A stretch of 64,000 nt of DNA from Methylophilus sp. 14 (GTDB taxonomy: Bacteria; Pseudomonadota; Gammaproteobacteria; Burkholderiales; Methylophilaceae), in NCBI RefSeq assembly GCF_015354345.1, contig NZ_JADKYS010000001.1:496001-560000 (forward strand), written 5' to 3'. Made by a program: the position numbers and the translations under genes. Each line of letters starts with the position of its first letter. The stretch's first letter is position 1. The notes beneath the pieces were generated by a model that had not been told where the DNA came from, did not search any database, and worked only from the letters and a program-made list of their open reading frames with translations. Positions 9,021 through 17,749 of this stretch are shown in pieces.

Positions 9021-9542
9021 ATGGATAAGACGATGGTTTGGTGCGGCATCAATCTGCAATGGGCGTATACCGATTTACTCGGTTATATCCGCTTTAAAGT
9101 GGCGTGCCCGCACCTGGCCAAAGACATCCTGCATGATGCCTTGATCCGCTACACGGTCTCGACCAGTGACAACAAAGGCGTTGAGCCGCATGCCTACATG
9201 CGCAGCATCGCCAAAAACCTGATTGTGGATTCTTACAACCACAGCCAGCGTTTTGTGTCGCTGGAGGCCGAAATAGGCTTGAACCGTGAATGGCTGAATG
9301 CCCCGACCTTATCTGTGGAACAGCTCAGTGATATCAAGCAGCGGCTGGAAATGATCCAGCAGATTTTAGAGCAGTTGCCACCACGTTGCCGTCAGGTGTT
9401 CTGGATGTATCGCGTAGAAGGCCATACCCAGACCGAGATCGCGGCTGCGCTGGGCATTAGCAAAAACATGGTAGAGCGCCACGTCATGCGGGCGATTGTT
9501 GATTTAAGCAGTGCACGCGCGCTGATGGTGATAGACGCATGA
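9021..9542 (+). CDS. ECF sigma factor, FecI type (module 2)
   Basis: A 173-residue ECF sigma. Region 2 (about 20-75) has LAKDILHDALIRY and HAYMRSIAKNLIVDSYN. Region 4 (about 110-165) has LPPRCRQVFWMYRVEGHTQTEIA and the recognition helix LGISKNMVERHVMRA. Its stop overlaps the fecR-like start by 4 bases (ATGA), so the pair is translationally coupled. It is clearly diverged from the module 1 sigma, so the two probably have separate promoters and receptor signals. It would activate the receptor gene at 10624. Confidence 0.9.
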   Translation: MDKTMVWCGINLQWAYTDLLGYIRFKVACPHLAKDILHDALIRYTVSTSDNKGVEPHAYMRSIAKNLIVDSYNHSQRFVSLEAEIGLNREWLNAPTLSVEQLSDIKQRLEMIQQILEQLPPRCRQVFWMYRVEGHTQTEIAAALGISKNMVERHVMRAIVDLSSARALMVIDA

Positions 9543-10531
9543 TGCACCACAAACACGAAGATGCCATCAGACAAGCCGCCGCGCGCTGGTATGTGCGCAT
9601 GCGCGAAGTGGCGCCGGACTCCCCTGAACGCACCACGTTTGAGGTTTGGCTATTGTCCGACCGCAGGCATCAGGCGGCCTATCAGACCATAGAAGCCACC
9701 ATGGATGACTTTAGCTCCACCGCACGGCTTAAAGCGCTTTCTAACGCCCTCACGCAGAAGCTATATTTTGAGCAAACAGCACGTCGCAAAAAAGTTTCCA
9801 AGCTTGGTTCTGGCCTGGCGGTAATGTTGCTCTGCGTCGGGTTGGGCTTTTTTGGCCGGGCGCAATATGTGCAATGGCAAGCCGCGCCTTTATCCAGCCA
9901 GGTGCAAACCACGGCTGTGGCGCAAATGGTCAAACACACGCTGGAAGATGGCACCATCGTCACAGCCAACGCCAACAGCGCCATGGAAATTGTGTTCTAC
10001 CGCCATCAGCGCCTGGTTAAACTGAGCCGTGGCGAAGTGGTGTTTGAAGTCACCAAAGACCCGCAACGGCCGTTTGTGGTAGAAACCCGGCAGGCCAAAG
10101 TCACCGTCTTAGGCACGCGCTTTGCCGTCAACCAGCTCAGCAAAAAAGTGCGCATCAGTGTCGACCACGGCCGTGTGCAAGTGGCGCGTGCAGATGGTAG
10201 CGAGCCAATATTGATCTTGCACGATGGTGAAGTGGCAGAAATTGAACACAGTGCAGCACCACATAAAGTCAACCGCAATGCGGCCGACAGCTTCAGCTTT
10301 ATCAACGGCCGCATTGTGTTTGACCGGGCCGATATGTTTGAAGTCGCTGAGACCCTGTCACGTTATCGCAGCCAGCCCGTCACTGCCATGTTCTTTGGCG
10401 AGCAAACGCCCAAAGTCAATGCCGTGCTCAAAATCGCCGAACTCGAAAGCTTTGTCAAAACTCTGCCGCAATCGGTGCCAGTCACACTCCAGCGTAAGGA
10501 CCAGGCCTTGCTGATAGAGCCCAACAGGTAA
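9539..10531 (+). CDS. FecR-family anti-sigma/sigma regulator (module 2)
   Basis: A 330-residue protein with the family layout. The cytoplasmic sigma-binding part has RQAAARWYVRMREVAPDSPERTTFEVWLLSDRRHQAAYQ. One membrane segment lies near residues 88-105 (LGSGLAVMLLCVGLGFF). The periplasmic FecR domain has VKHTLEDGTIVTANANSAMEI, LSRGEVVFEV and VTVLGTRFAVNQ, and the C-terminal domain contacts the receptor STN domain. A second ATG at 9542 is also possible. It couples receptor 2 occupancy to the sigma at 9021. Confidence 0.88.
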   Translation: MMHHKHEDAIRQAAARWYVRMREVAPDSPERTTFEVWLLSDRRHQAAYQTIEATMDDFSSTARLKALSNALTQKLYFEQTARRKKVSKLGSGLAVMLLCVGLGFFGRAQYVQWQAAPLSSQVQTTAVAQMVKHTLEDGTIVTANANSAMEIVFYRHQRLVKLSRGEVVFEVTKDPQRPFVVETRQAKVTVLGTRFAVNQLSKKVRISVDHGRVQVARADGSEPILILHDGEVAEIEHSAAPHKVNRNAADSFSFINGRIVFDRADMFEVAETLSRYRSQPVTAMFFGEQTPKVNAVLKIAELESFVKTLPQSVPVTLQRKDQALLIEPNR

Positions 10532-10574
10532 TTCTTTACATTTCTTTTTAATCCACGCATATCAGGCGTTTTGC

Positions 10575-10586
10575 CCGTTCGTCAGT
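10575..10586 (+). promoter_or_regulatory. Candidate ECF promoter element CCGTTCGTCAGT upstream of receptor 2
   Basis: The 12-mer CCGTTCGTCAGT lies 38 bases before the receptor 2 start and recurs exactly at 32556-32567, upstream of a PEP-CTERM gene. A shorter relative (GTTCGTC) precedes the ECF sigma at 30161. It contains CGTC, a common ECF -10 core. The assignment to a particular sigma factor is inference. Confidence 0.4.
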
Positions 10587-10623
10587 TACACCTCTATCAA
10601 GACCTGTAATTGACGGATGCACC

Positions 10624-13600
10624 ATGCAAAATAACTCAATGAAACCAGCCATCCTGGCCGCCATGCTGGCAAGCCTATTGCCAATCATCAGCCATGCTGA
10701 GCTCAATACACAGCTGCCGACAGAGCAAGAAGAACAGTTTTCTATCCCCCTCACGCTAGACCTGCCCGCGCAGCCACTCGCCGCCGCCTTGCGACAGTTC
10801 GCTATTCAAAGCGATTTATCACTCACGGTGGATAGCGCACTAGTTGTCGATAAAAAAGCCCCCGCCGTTAAAGGCCGTATGACACGTAAAGAGGCGGTGA
10901 AACGATTACTGGAAGGCAGTGGCCTGCAAGGCAAAATAGATGGCGAGAAAATCCTCATTCAACGAGCCACCAAAGAAGAAAAACAAGCCCTGCAGCTGGA
11001 CAAAGTAGAAGTCCGCGCCAAGCGCTTTTATGAAGTTGGCCCGCTGCCTGGCTTGGGGCTCACAAAAGAACAAATCCCCGGCAACGTACAAAGCATTTCT
11101 GCCAAAGAGATTAAAGAGGCGCATTCGTTAAGCATTACAGATTTAATGAACCGTAAGCTGCAATCAGTGACGGTGAATGACTACCAAGGCAACCCGTTTC
11201 AAATGGACGTGCAGTATCGTGGTTTCACCGCCGGTCCGCAGATTGGTACGCCGCAAGGTCTGAGTGTGTTTATTGATGGTATCCGCGTCAACGAACCCTT
11301 TGGTGATGTCGTGAACTGGGACATGATTCCTATGAACGCACTTGCTGGAGTTGATGTGTTTCCAGGCTCTAACCCTATTTTTGGTTTGAATACCTTAGGT
11401 GGTGCATTTTCACTCAAAACCAAGGATGGTTTTAATAATGCGGGTGCGGATGTGGATATCCTTACAGGGTCATTTGGCCGCAAACAATTGCAAGCTGAGG
11501 GGGGATGGAACAATGGCACTGTTGGTTTGTTCGCTGCTGGTAATTTCTTTTTAGAGGATGGTTGGCGTGAGAACTCGCCAAGTAAAGTAAATCAGTTATT
11601 TACTAAAGCTAGTTATCGTGGTGATAAACTTGACCTCAATTTGAGCACTTTGCTAGTGCAAACTAATTTAGTGGGTAATGGATTATTGCCCTCTCAAATG
11701 TATGAGCAAGATCGAAATAGTGTATTTACGTCGCCTGATCGAACCAAAAACCAACTCGCTCAATTTCAGCTATCAGGCAGTTATTTCGTTGATGATAGTT
11801 TTACTATTACTGGCCAAATATATAGAAGAAACAGCAAACGTACTCAAAAAGGCTCTGACGTTTTTACAGACTATAAAGATGGGTTGTTATCACGGCGCAG
11901 ACCAAATCCAGGCGATCCGGCGAATGGTATTCCTGCAGAGGAATATACCTGCTTATTCGCAAGTACAAATGGCCTTGGCATACCAGACTACTATGTAATC
12001 CCTGCAAATGAATCCGCCGGGGAGGACTTATCAACAGTTAATCTATTGGGTGGACCAAATACTTTTCAAGATGATTATGTTACTAATGGCTATGTAAGTT
12101 CTGCTTATGATGCTTATAAAAACACTCCGCTAGACCCTGAGTATGCCTCGGCTGTTAAGTTGATGCATGACTTTTATAGAAACACTGTAGAGAGTGTTCA
12201 GTATGTTCAAGGTGGAAGCTCTCCTCCTAATGGACCACCGATAACTGACTCGTTTGGCAATACAGTCGCTTCATATACAACAGGTGGAGAAGTCTTTGCA
12301 GCCCTTAATCTCAATCCTATTTTTGGTAGCACTGACAATGTTATTTATAATGCCGATACTTATTTTTATAAGACAGTTGGTAACGATTTAATCAAGTATT
12401 ATGTAATTTTTACCGCGCCAACTAACTTGGATGCTTGTCAGGCAGCTAGAGCCGACAATCAAGCAAATGGGGTTCCAGGGCAACCTTATAGTCAAAAGGA
12501 TGCAGCAGGTAATCCCATTTATGTAGATGGGGCAGAAGGCGGCGGCATTGATCCTTTGACTGGACGAAGTTTTCCTGGTGTGGTGGAGGGGACTCCAACA
12601 GCGATTATCAATAACAACCAAATTGATCAAGTAGTAGATGGCGCATCATTACAGTTAAATTGGAGTTTTGATAAACATAAATTTATGGTTGGGATGTCGA
12701 TTGATGTCGCCAATGCCGACTATAGCAATACCAGCCAATTGGCTTTTCTAGATGCTAATCGGAATGCCTACATTGACCCCGCGCAGGCAGCCCCCCAGTT
12801 TATTGGGGCAATGCAGCCAATTTCAAATAATAACTTTGAGGGTACGCAGACTACGCAGAGCATCTACTTCAGTGAAACCTGGAGCCCGATCGAAACCTTG
12901 CACATTTCCACCTCCGGTCGTTATAACCAAACGCATACTAAAAACAAAATTGCAGCTCGCTATGGTTTAGGGTCGATAGGTATTGGGGATTTAGATGGTG
13001 TTCCTGATGAGTACAATACTTGTGACGGAGATTGTTCTACTAATCGGCCGCCAGTTAACTACCGCGAGTCGCGTTTCCTATCTAGCCAACTAGATCCTGC
13101 CGAGACAGAAAAATTTAGTTTTTATTCTTTTAATCCATCTTTAGGTGCTACCTGGCAAGCAACGCAAAACCTAAATGCATTTATTAATTGGGCACAGGGT
13201 ACACGAGTGCCTAGTGTGGTTGAATTAGGGTGCGCTTTTGATGATACTCCAACGCCAAGTTCCACAGGTGCAATTCTTCCTAGAAGCATTGCGGAAAATC
13301 GCCAGTGCACGCTGCCGACCACATTATCAGGCGACCCTTTCTTACCACAAATCAAAGCCACCACGTATGACATTGGATTGCGTGGAGCTTTAGATGACAC
13401 ATTCTACTTTGATCGTCTGAGTTGGAATGTAGGGGCGTATCAAACCGATTTAAAAGATGATATTTATTTCGTAGCCGTAGGCAATGGTGCAGGTTTTTTT
13501 CAAACCATAGGTAAAACTCGTCGTAGAGGTATTGAGGCTGGGTTTTTAGGACAAAAAGACCGTTGGAGTTTTGGGGTGAATTACTCACTTACCGATGCAA

Positions 13601-14181
13601 CCTTTGAAGACAATTTTTTGATGTTGAGTAACGATAACAGTAGCAGTAGTGCCAACATTTATCCTGGATTTGGCAATGTGATTGAGGTGAAAAAAGGTAG
13701 CCGCATGCCAGGAGTAGCTTTGCAGAACCTGAATGCTAATGTAAGTTTCGATATTACGCCTGAATGGCGAGTTGGTTTAACGACTGTTATGCATAGCGAA
13801 AGCTTTTTACGCGGTAACGAAAATAATGAGCATAGGGTAGGAGTTATACAGGATAGAGGTCAGGGCGCAGCAGGTAATGCTTTACGCAGGCCAACAAATA
13901 ACCCTGGTAAAGTAGATGGATACGCCACTTTTAATTTTCAGACCAGCTACAAGCTCAGCAAAGAATGGACCGCGACCATGCTGATTAACAATATTTTTGA
14001 TAAGGAATATTTTACAGCAGGGCGTTTAGGCCGGAACCCTTTCTCACCTAGTTTAGGCGGTGCGATTGGTCCTGATGGTTATAACCATAATTCTAATGAT
14101 TGGCTCAGCACAAACTTTATTGCACCGGGAGCGCCGCGGGGCGTTTGGTTTAGCTTGAATTGGCATTTTGTGCCAGATTGA
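10624..14181 (+). CDS. TonB-dependent transducer/receptor with STN domain (module 2)
   Basis: A 1185-residue paralogue of the receptor at 2406. A signal peptide ends near SHA and the STN domain covers about residues 40-110 (IPLTLDLPAQPLAAALRQFAIQSDL...). From KEEKQALQLDKVEVRAKRF onward the TonB box and plug are nearly identical in protein to receptor 1. The STN domains share only the general pattern, and the central extracellular-loop region (about residues 420-700) differs strongly. The C-terminal barrel again converges, with the same LNWHFVPD end. The ligand is unknown. The strong plug identity suggests both receptors serve the same TonB and related ligands while reporting to different sigma factors. 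Confidence 0.92.
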   Translation: MQNNSMKPAILAAMLASLLPIISHAELNTQLPTEQEEQFSIPLTLDLPAQPLAAALRQFAIQSDLSLTVDSALVVDKKAPAVKGRMTRKEAVKRLLEGSGLQGKIDGEKILIQRATKEEKQALQLDKVEVRAKRFYEVGPLPGLGLTKEQIPGNVQSISAKEIKEAHSLSITDLMNRKLQSVTVNDYQGNPFQMDVQYRGFTAGPQIGTPQGLSVFIDGIRVNEPFGDVVNWDMIPMNALAGVDVFPGSNPIFGLNTLGGAFSLKTKDGFNNAGADVDILTGSFGRKQLQAEGGWNNGTVGLFAAGNFFLEDGWRENSPSKVNQLFTKASYRGDKLDLNLSTLLVQTNLVGNGLLPSQMYEQDRNSVFTSPDRTKNQLAQFQLSGSYFVDDSFTITGQIYRRNSKRTQKGSDVFTDYKDGLLSRRRPNPGDPANGIPAEEYTCLFASTNGLGIPDYYVIPANESAGEDLSTVNLLGGPNTFQDDYVTNGYVSSAYDAYKNTPLDPEYASAVKLMHDFYRNTVESVQYVQGGSSPPNGPPITDSFGNTVASYTTGGEVFAALNLNPIFGSTDNVIYNADTYFYKTVGNDLIKYYVIFTAPTNLDACQAARADNQANGVPGQPYSQKDAAGNPIYVDGAEGGGIDPLTGRSFPGVVEGTPTAIINNNQIDQVVDGASLQLNWSFDKHKFMVGMSIDVANADYSNTSQLAFLDANRNAYIDPAQAAPQFIGAMQPISNNNFEGTQTTQSIYFSETWSPIETLHISTSGRYNQTHTKNKIAARYGLGSIGIGDLDGVPDEYNTCDGDCSTNRPPVNYRESRFLSSQLDPAETEKFSFYSFNPSLGATWQATQNLNAFINWAQGTRVPSVVELGCAFDDTPTPSSTGAILPRSIAENRQCTLPTTLSGDPFLPQIKATTYDIGLRGALDDTFYFDRLSWNVGAYQTDLKDDIYFVAVGNGAGFFQTIGKTRRRGIEAGFLGQKDRWSFGVNYSLTDATFEDNFLMLSNDNSSSSANIYPGFGNVIEVKKGSRMPGVALQNLNANVSFDITPEWRVGLTTVMHSESFLRGNENNEHRVGVIQDRGQGAAGNALRRPTNNPGKVDGYATFNFQTSYKLSKEWTATMLINNIFDKEYFTAGRLGRNPFSPSLGGAIGPDGYNHNSNDWLSTNFIAPGAPRGVWFSLNWHFVPD

Positions 14182-14194
14182 TTATTGTGAATCG

Positions 14195-15094
14195 TTATAG
14201 ATTGCTTTGAACAATCTCAGTCAACCAATCCATAAAAATCCGTACGCGTTTAGACAAGTTCCGACGGTGCGGAAACAACAGTGAAACCGTCATGCTTGGT
14301 GCAGTGAATGAGGGCAATATCTCCACTAACTGACCGCTGGTTAGCATGGCCATAGCGCCTAGCTTGGGCGCTTGCATAATGCCTAGCCCGGCGGCGCAGG
14401 CAGCTCGGTAAGCATCGGTGTTGTTGACGCAAATGCGGCTGGGCATTTTCACGCGATGGCGTTCTCCGTCCAGGTGGTATTCAAACGCATCAAAGCGGTT
14501 GTTGCTGCTGGTCTGGTAGTGAATCAGATAATGTTGCTGCAAATCGTCTATGCTGTTGGGCGTGCCGTATTGGGCGAGGTAAGCCGGGCTGACGAAGTTG
14601 CTTTGCTGCATTTCGCCTATTTTGCGCATGATCATGCCGGACTCTTCGACTTCGCCGGTTCTGACTACGCAGTCGTAGCCTTCACTGACCAAGTCGACTT
14701 TACGGTCTTCGCTGCTGATTTCGATATTGAGGTTGGGGTGGCGCTGCAAAAAAGCGGGCAGGGCGGGGATGACCAAATGCCTGGCCATGGGCTGTGACAT
14801 ATTCACCCGGACGATGCCTGAGACCTGACTGTCATCGCTAATGAATAATGTTTCCAGTTCTTCTATCTCACTCAACACGTCTTTGCTTTTTTCGTAAAAC
14901 AACTGACCGTCGGGCGTGAGTTGTACTTTGCGCGTGGTGCGGTGAAACAGCTGCGTTTGCAGCCTGGTTTCCAGTTGCTGAATGGCTTGCGATACGCTGG
15001 CTTTAGGCAGGCCCAGGCTATCGGCCGCTTTGGTAAAGCTGCCGAGTTCGGCGACGCGCATAAAACGTTTCAGGCTTTCAGTGCTGTCACTCAT
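14195..15094 (-). CDS. LysR-family transcriptional regulator
   Basis: A 299-residue LysR regulator. The N-terminal winged helix-turn-helix (FMRVAELGSFTKAADSLGLPKASVSQAIQQLE) is followed by LFHRTTRKVQLTPDG. A periplasmic-binding-protein-like effector domain covers about 90-295 and ends with FPHRRNLSKRVRIFMDWL. It is divergent from the SDR gene at 15201 across 106 bases, the usual arrangement in which the regulator controls its divergent neighbour. The gene converges on receptor 2 with only 13 bases between the stops. Confidence 0.9.
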   Translation of the reverse strand: MSDSTESLKRFMRVAELGSFTKAADSLGLPKASVSQAIQQLETRLQTQLFHRTTRKVQLTPDGQLFYEKSKDVLSEIEELETLFISDDSQVSGIVRVNMSQPMARHLVIPALPAFLQRHPNLNIEISSEDRKVDLVSEGYDCVVRTGEVEESGMIMRKIGEMQQSNFVSPAYLAQYGTPNSIDDLQQHYLIHYQTSSNNRFDAFEYHLDGERHRVKMPSRICVNNTDAYRAACAAGLGIMQAPKLGAMAMLTSGQLVEILPSFTAPSMTVSLLFPHRRNLSKRVRIFMDWLTEIVQSNL

Positions 15095-15125
15095 GTGTGC
15101 TTTATTGTTTGTTAATTGTGAACAG

Positions 15126-15131
15126 TATAAT
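15126..15131 (+). promoter_or_regulatory. TATAAT -10-like box between lysR and SDR gene
   Basis: A perfect TATAAT lies 70 bases before the SDR start in the divergent intergenic region. The nearest -35-like sequence (TTGTTT at 15105-15110) is only 15 bases upstream, shorter than ideal. The surrounding AT-rich stretch would also hold the LysR operator, which was not resolved by eye. Confidence 0.3.
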
Positions 15132-15200
15132 CATTAGTAGCTTATTTATCTCTAATTTTAATGCCAATAAACTACGCACATCTTTCATCAACACAGGAGA

Positions 15201-15965
15201 ATGAGCATGGTTAGCAAAATTGCATTGATTACAGGTGGTAGCCGTGGGTTGGGTAAAAATACCGCGTTGGCGATGGCCAAGCAGGGCATTGATGTGGTGC
15301 TGACTTACCAAAGCAAGCAGGCGGCGGCACTGGAAGTCGTCAACGAGATTCATGCCGTGGGACGCAAGGCGGTGGCTTTGCCACTGGATGTGGCGCAAGT
15401 GAAAACGTTTGATGCGTTTGCCAGTGCCTTGCAGCAAGCCTTGCAAACACATTTTCAGGCGGAAAAGTTTGATTTTCTGATTAACAATGCGGGCACTGGG
15501 CTCACCGCTCCTTTTGCTGAAACGACGGAACAGGTGTTTGATGACATGGTGAATATCCACCTGAAATCCACTTTTTTCGTGACGCAGAAATTGCTGCCAT
15601 TGATCAATGATGGTGGCCGCATTATCAATATTTCCAGTGGCCTGGCCCGCTTTGCATTGCCTGGCTACAGCGCTTATGCGGCGATGAAGGGCGGCATTGA
15701 GGTGTTGACGCGCTATATGGCTAAAGAGCTGGGTGCGCGCCAGATTGCGGTGAATACCGTCGCGCCGGGGGCGATTGAAACCGATTTTGGCCAGGGCCTG
15801 GTGCGCGATAACCAAGAGGTGAATGCCTATATTGCCGGGCAAACTGCGCTTGGCCGCGTGGGCGTGCCGGATGATATTGGCCCCATGATTGCGAGCCTGT
15901 TGTCGGAGAATAATCGCTGGGTGAATGCACAACGCATTGAGGCTTCCGGCGGTATGCTCATTTAA
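15201..15965 (+). CDS. Short-chain dehydrogenase/reductase (SDR)
   Basis: A 254-residue classical SDR. It has the nucleotide-binding TGGSRGLG at the N terminus, the NNAGTG structural motif near residue 95, and the catalytic Ser in INISSG with Y-x3-K in YSAYAAMKGG. A C-terminal part typical of FabG-like enzymes follows (VNTVAPGAIETDF, ASGGMLI). An AGGAGA ribosome site precedes ATG 15201 by about 8 bases. It likely reduces a carbonyl compound with NAD(P)H. The substrate is not predictable from sequence. It is probably controlled by the divergent LysR regulator. Confidence 0.88.
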   Translation: MSMVSKIALITGGSRGLGKNTALAMAKQGIDVVLTYQSKQAAALEVVNEIHAVGRKAVALPLDVAQVKTFDAFASALQQALQTHFQAEKFDFLINNAGTGLTAPFAETTEQVFDDMVNIHLKSTFFVTQKLLPLINDGGRIINISSGLARFALPGYSAYAAMKGGIEVLTRYMAKELGARQIAVNTVAPGAIETDFGQGLVRDNQEVNAYIAGQTALGRVGVPDDIGPMIASLLSENNRWVNAQRIEASGGMLI

Positions 15966-15983
15966 TCCACCAGGATGAAAACG

Positions 15984-16012
15984 AAACAGGCAGCTTGTGG
16001 CTGCCTGTTTTT
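15984..16012. terminator. Bidirectional terminator between SDR and lipoprotein genes
   Basis: A perfect 10-bp stem, AAACAGGCAG / CTGCCTGTTT, with a 7-base loop and flanking A and T runs. It sits between converging genes and can terminate both. Confidence 0.75.
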
Positions 16013-16018
16013 ATTCGC

Positions 16019-16540
16019 CTAGCGTGGTCGGTTGGGCGGTGGAGGTGGCGGGTAATAGCCTGAGCCGGTGGTTGCCGGGGCAGCGTTAGCGCCTTGCGAG
16101 TAGGTTCTCGCCATGCTGGCTGGGACCGGGATACGGTGACCGGCGGCATACATGCATTGCAGGTAGGCGTTGTCGTATTTGTCCTGCGCGTTCATGCCGC
16201 TCACGGCGGCCGTATTGCTGCCAATCGCGCCGCCGGACAATGCGCCCATGCCAGCGCCTATGGCCGCACCTTGGCCACCGCCAGCCGCTGCGCCGATGGC
16301 GGCACCGACGACGGTGCCCACGGCAGTGGTGGTGGCCAGGCTAGCGTTATATTGTTGGTTCACCGTTTTGCCACCAATTTGTGTCAGGGCAAAGTCACGG
16401 CAGGATAAGTCATCGGCGCGGAATAGATTGAAATCTTTGCCGGTGCCCGGTAGCGCCATATTGCTGGGGCCAGTGGGGTTGGTAGCGCAGGCGGACAAGC
16501 CCAGTGCCGCGACCATGATCAGCAGAGGTGTGGTTTTCAT
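16019..16540 (-). CDS. Glycine-zipper lipoprotein
   Basis: A 173-residue predicted lipoprotein starting at ATG 16540. The lipobox is GLSACA near residue 16-20. A glycine-zipper segment follows at about 75-120 (VGTVVGAAIGAAAGGGQGAAIGAGMGALSGGAIG), then a conserved MNAQDKYDNAYLQCMYAAGHRIP motif and a Pro-rich C terminus. Glycine-zipper proteins of this kind sit in the outer membrane or periplasm; the function of this family is not established. A longer upstream reading frame exists, but the signal sequence supports ATG 16540. The gene probably forms an operon with the secreted protein gene that ends 10 bases upstream. Confidence 0.8.
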   Translation of the reverse strand: MKTTPLLIMVAALGLSACATNPTGPSNMALPGTGKDFNLFRADDLSCRDFALTQIGGKTVNQQYNASLATTTAVGTVVGAAIGAAAGGGQGAAIGAGMGALSGGAIGSNTAAVSGMNAQDKYDNAYLQCMYAAGHRIPVPASMARTYSQGANAAPATTGSGYYPPPPPPNRPR

Positions 16541-16550
16541 ATGCTTGGGC

Positions 16551-16985
16551 CTATTTGCTCGGTGGCGTTGGGGTGACCTGTTTCCAGCCCGCCGGACACT
16601 CTTTGACATAAGGATAATAGCTGTCAGATTGCTCGCAGTAATACCAATAGCCTTGGCCGGTGTTGCCCGCGCTGGCCGATGGTGGCGTGGTTTGCACTGG
16701 GGCAGGCGTATTAGAACTAGTCGCACCGCTGCCTTGTTCGATATAGACCTGCGGTTGTGCTGGCTGCGTCACAATCACGGGTGGCGGACTGTAAACATAG
16801 GGGTAAGGATAGGCGTAAGGCGAATACGCATATGGAAAATAGGGGTAGGGAGCGCCAAAATAGAAACCAACACCGCCTCTGCCATGCCAGCCACCGTGGC
16901 CGGGGGGGTGCGCTTGAGCGATATTGCTGGCCAGTAACAAGACTGCCACCAGGCCGCTTAACCCGATTGATTTTAATTTGATCAT
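16551..16985 (-). CDS. Small secreted Tyr/Pro-rich protein, conserved hypothetical
   Basis: A 144-residue protein with a clear signal peptide (LSGLVAVLLLASNIAQA). A Gly/His/Tyr/Pro-rich central stretch with repeated PYPY/YSPYAY units follows. The conserved C-terminal motif is YWYYCEQSDSYYPYVKECPAGW, with two Cys that may form a disulfide. Proteins with this C-terminal motif are widespread hypotheticals in Proteobacteria. It is immediately upstream of the glycine-zipper lipoprotein gene and probably co-transcribed. Its function is unknown; the envelope is the likely location. Confidence 0.75.
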   Translation of the reverse strand: MIKLKSIGLSGLVAVLLLASNIAQAHPPGHGGWHGRGGVGFYFGAPYPYFPYAYSPYAYPYPYVYSPPPVIVTQPAQPQVYIEQGSGATSSNTPAPVQTTPPSASAGNTGQGYWYYCEQSDSYYPYVKECPAGWKQVTPTPPSK

Positions 16986-17173
16986 ATTGCCTCCATTGCG
17001 TGCTTCTTACTTTCTCAGACAAAAGCATACGCAAATGTATCCTTGTGGATGGTAGCGGTTTTGTATCGGAGTGTATCTTTATCATGCTTTAAATATCCGG
17101 CAGAGGATAGTGTTAGGTAGCAGCGTGACAACTGCGGTATGCTAGTCAGGAACGCTTTTTTATTCATCTACTT

Positions 17174-17749
17174 ATGCAACAACAATCGATACAACAGATC
17201 AATCTCGCTTATGACCAGCAACAAGACCGCTTGCTGATGAAGGCTGCTGTCAGCCAGTCGCAGGAGATCCGCGTGTGGCTGACTTACCGTGTCGCGCGCC
17301 AGATGTTTAAAGTGCTTAACCGTGAGGCGCATTTGCCGGTGTCTGCCTTGGCATTGGGAAATGCGGCGCCGCTGCCTGTAGCACAATCGCCCACTGAGGC
17401 CACGCGCCAGTTTGAAGAAGAAGCTGAGGCTGTGCATCAGTTAGAGAACTTGGACTTTGGCACCGCTTACCAGCAACGATCGTCAGCGGTGAGTGAGCAG
17501 GAGTTATTGGTGGTGGATACGCGCTTTGTGTCGGTGAACGACCAGTTGAATCATATGCAACTGGTGTGCGCCAACGGCATGAACGTCAATATGAGTTTAA
17601 ATCACCCACTGGTGCTGGCCATCAGTCGTATGTTGATGGTTGCCAGCCAGGACGCAGGCTGGACATTGCCCGTGCATCAGGAAAAGGAACCAGAAGCGGT
17701 TTCCAGCATCGTAATGCAGGTACCCACAGAAAAACAGGTATTACATTAA
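17174..17749 (+). CDS. Hypothetical cytoplasmic protein
   Basis: A 191-residue soluble protein without signal peptide or membrane helix that I cannot assign to a family. Visible features are an N-terminal helical region rich in Gln and Arg and a Glu-rich stretch near residue 78-95. A C-terminal part reads VNDQLNHMQLVCANGMNVNMSLNHPLVLAISRMLMVASQ. The stop overlaps the start of the aldo-keto reductase by one base (TAATG), so the two are translationally coupled. No strong ribosome site precedes ATG 17174. Confidence 0.65.
   Translation: MQQQSIQQINLAYDQQQDRLLMKAAVSQSQEIRVWLTYRVARQMFKVLNREAHLPVSALALGNAAPLPVAQSPTEATRQFEEEAEAVHQLENLDFGTAYQQRSSAVSEQELLVVDTRFVSVNDQLNHMQLVCANGMNVNMSLNHPLVLAISRMLMVASQDAGWTLPVHQEKEPEAVSSIVMQVPTEKQVLH

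Noticed and set aside
15102-15932. 276-residue open frame antisense to the SDR gene
   Set aside because: It lies opposite a clear SDR with all motifs, has His/Arg-rich shadow-like composition and no recognisable domain.
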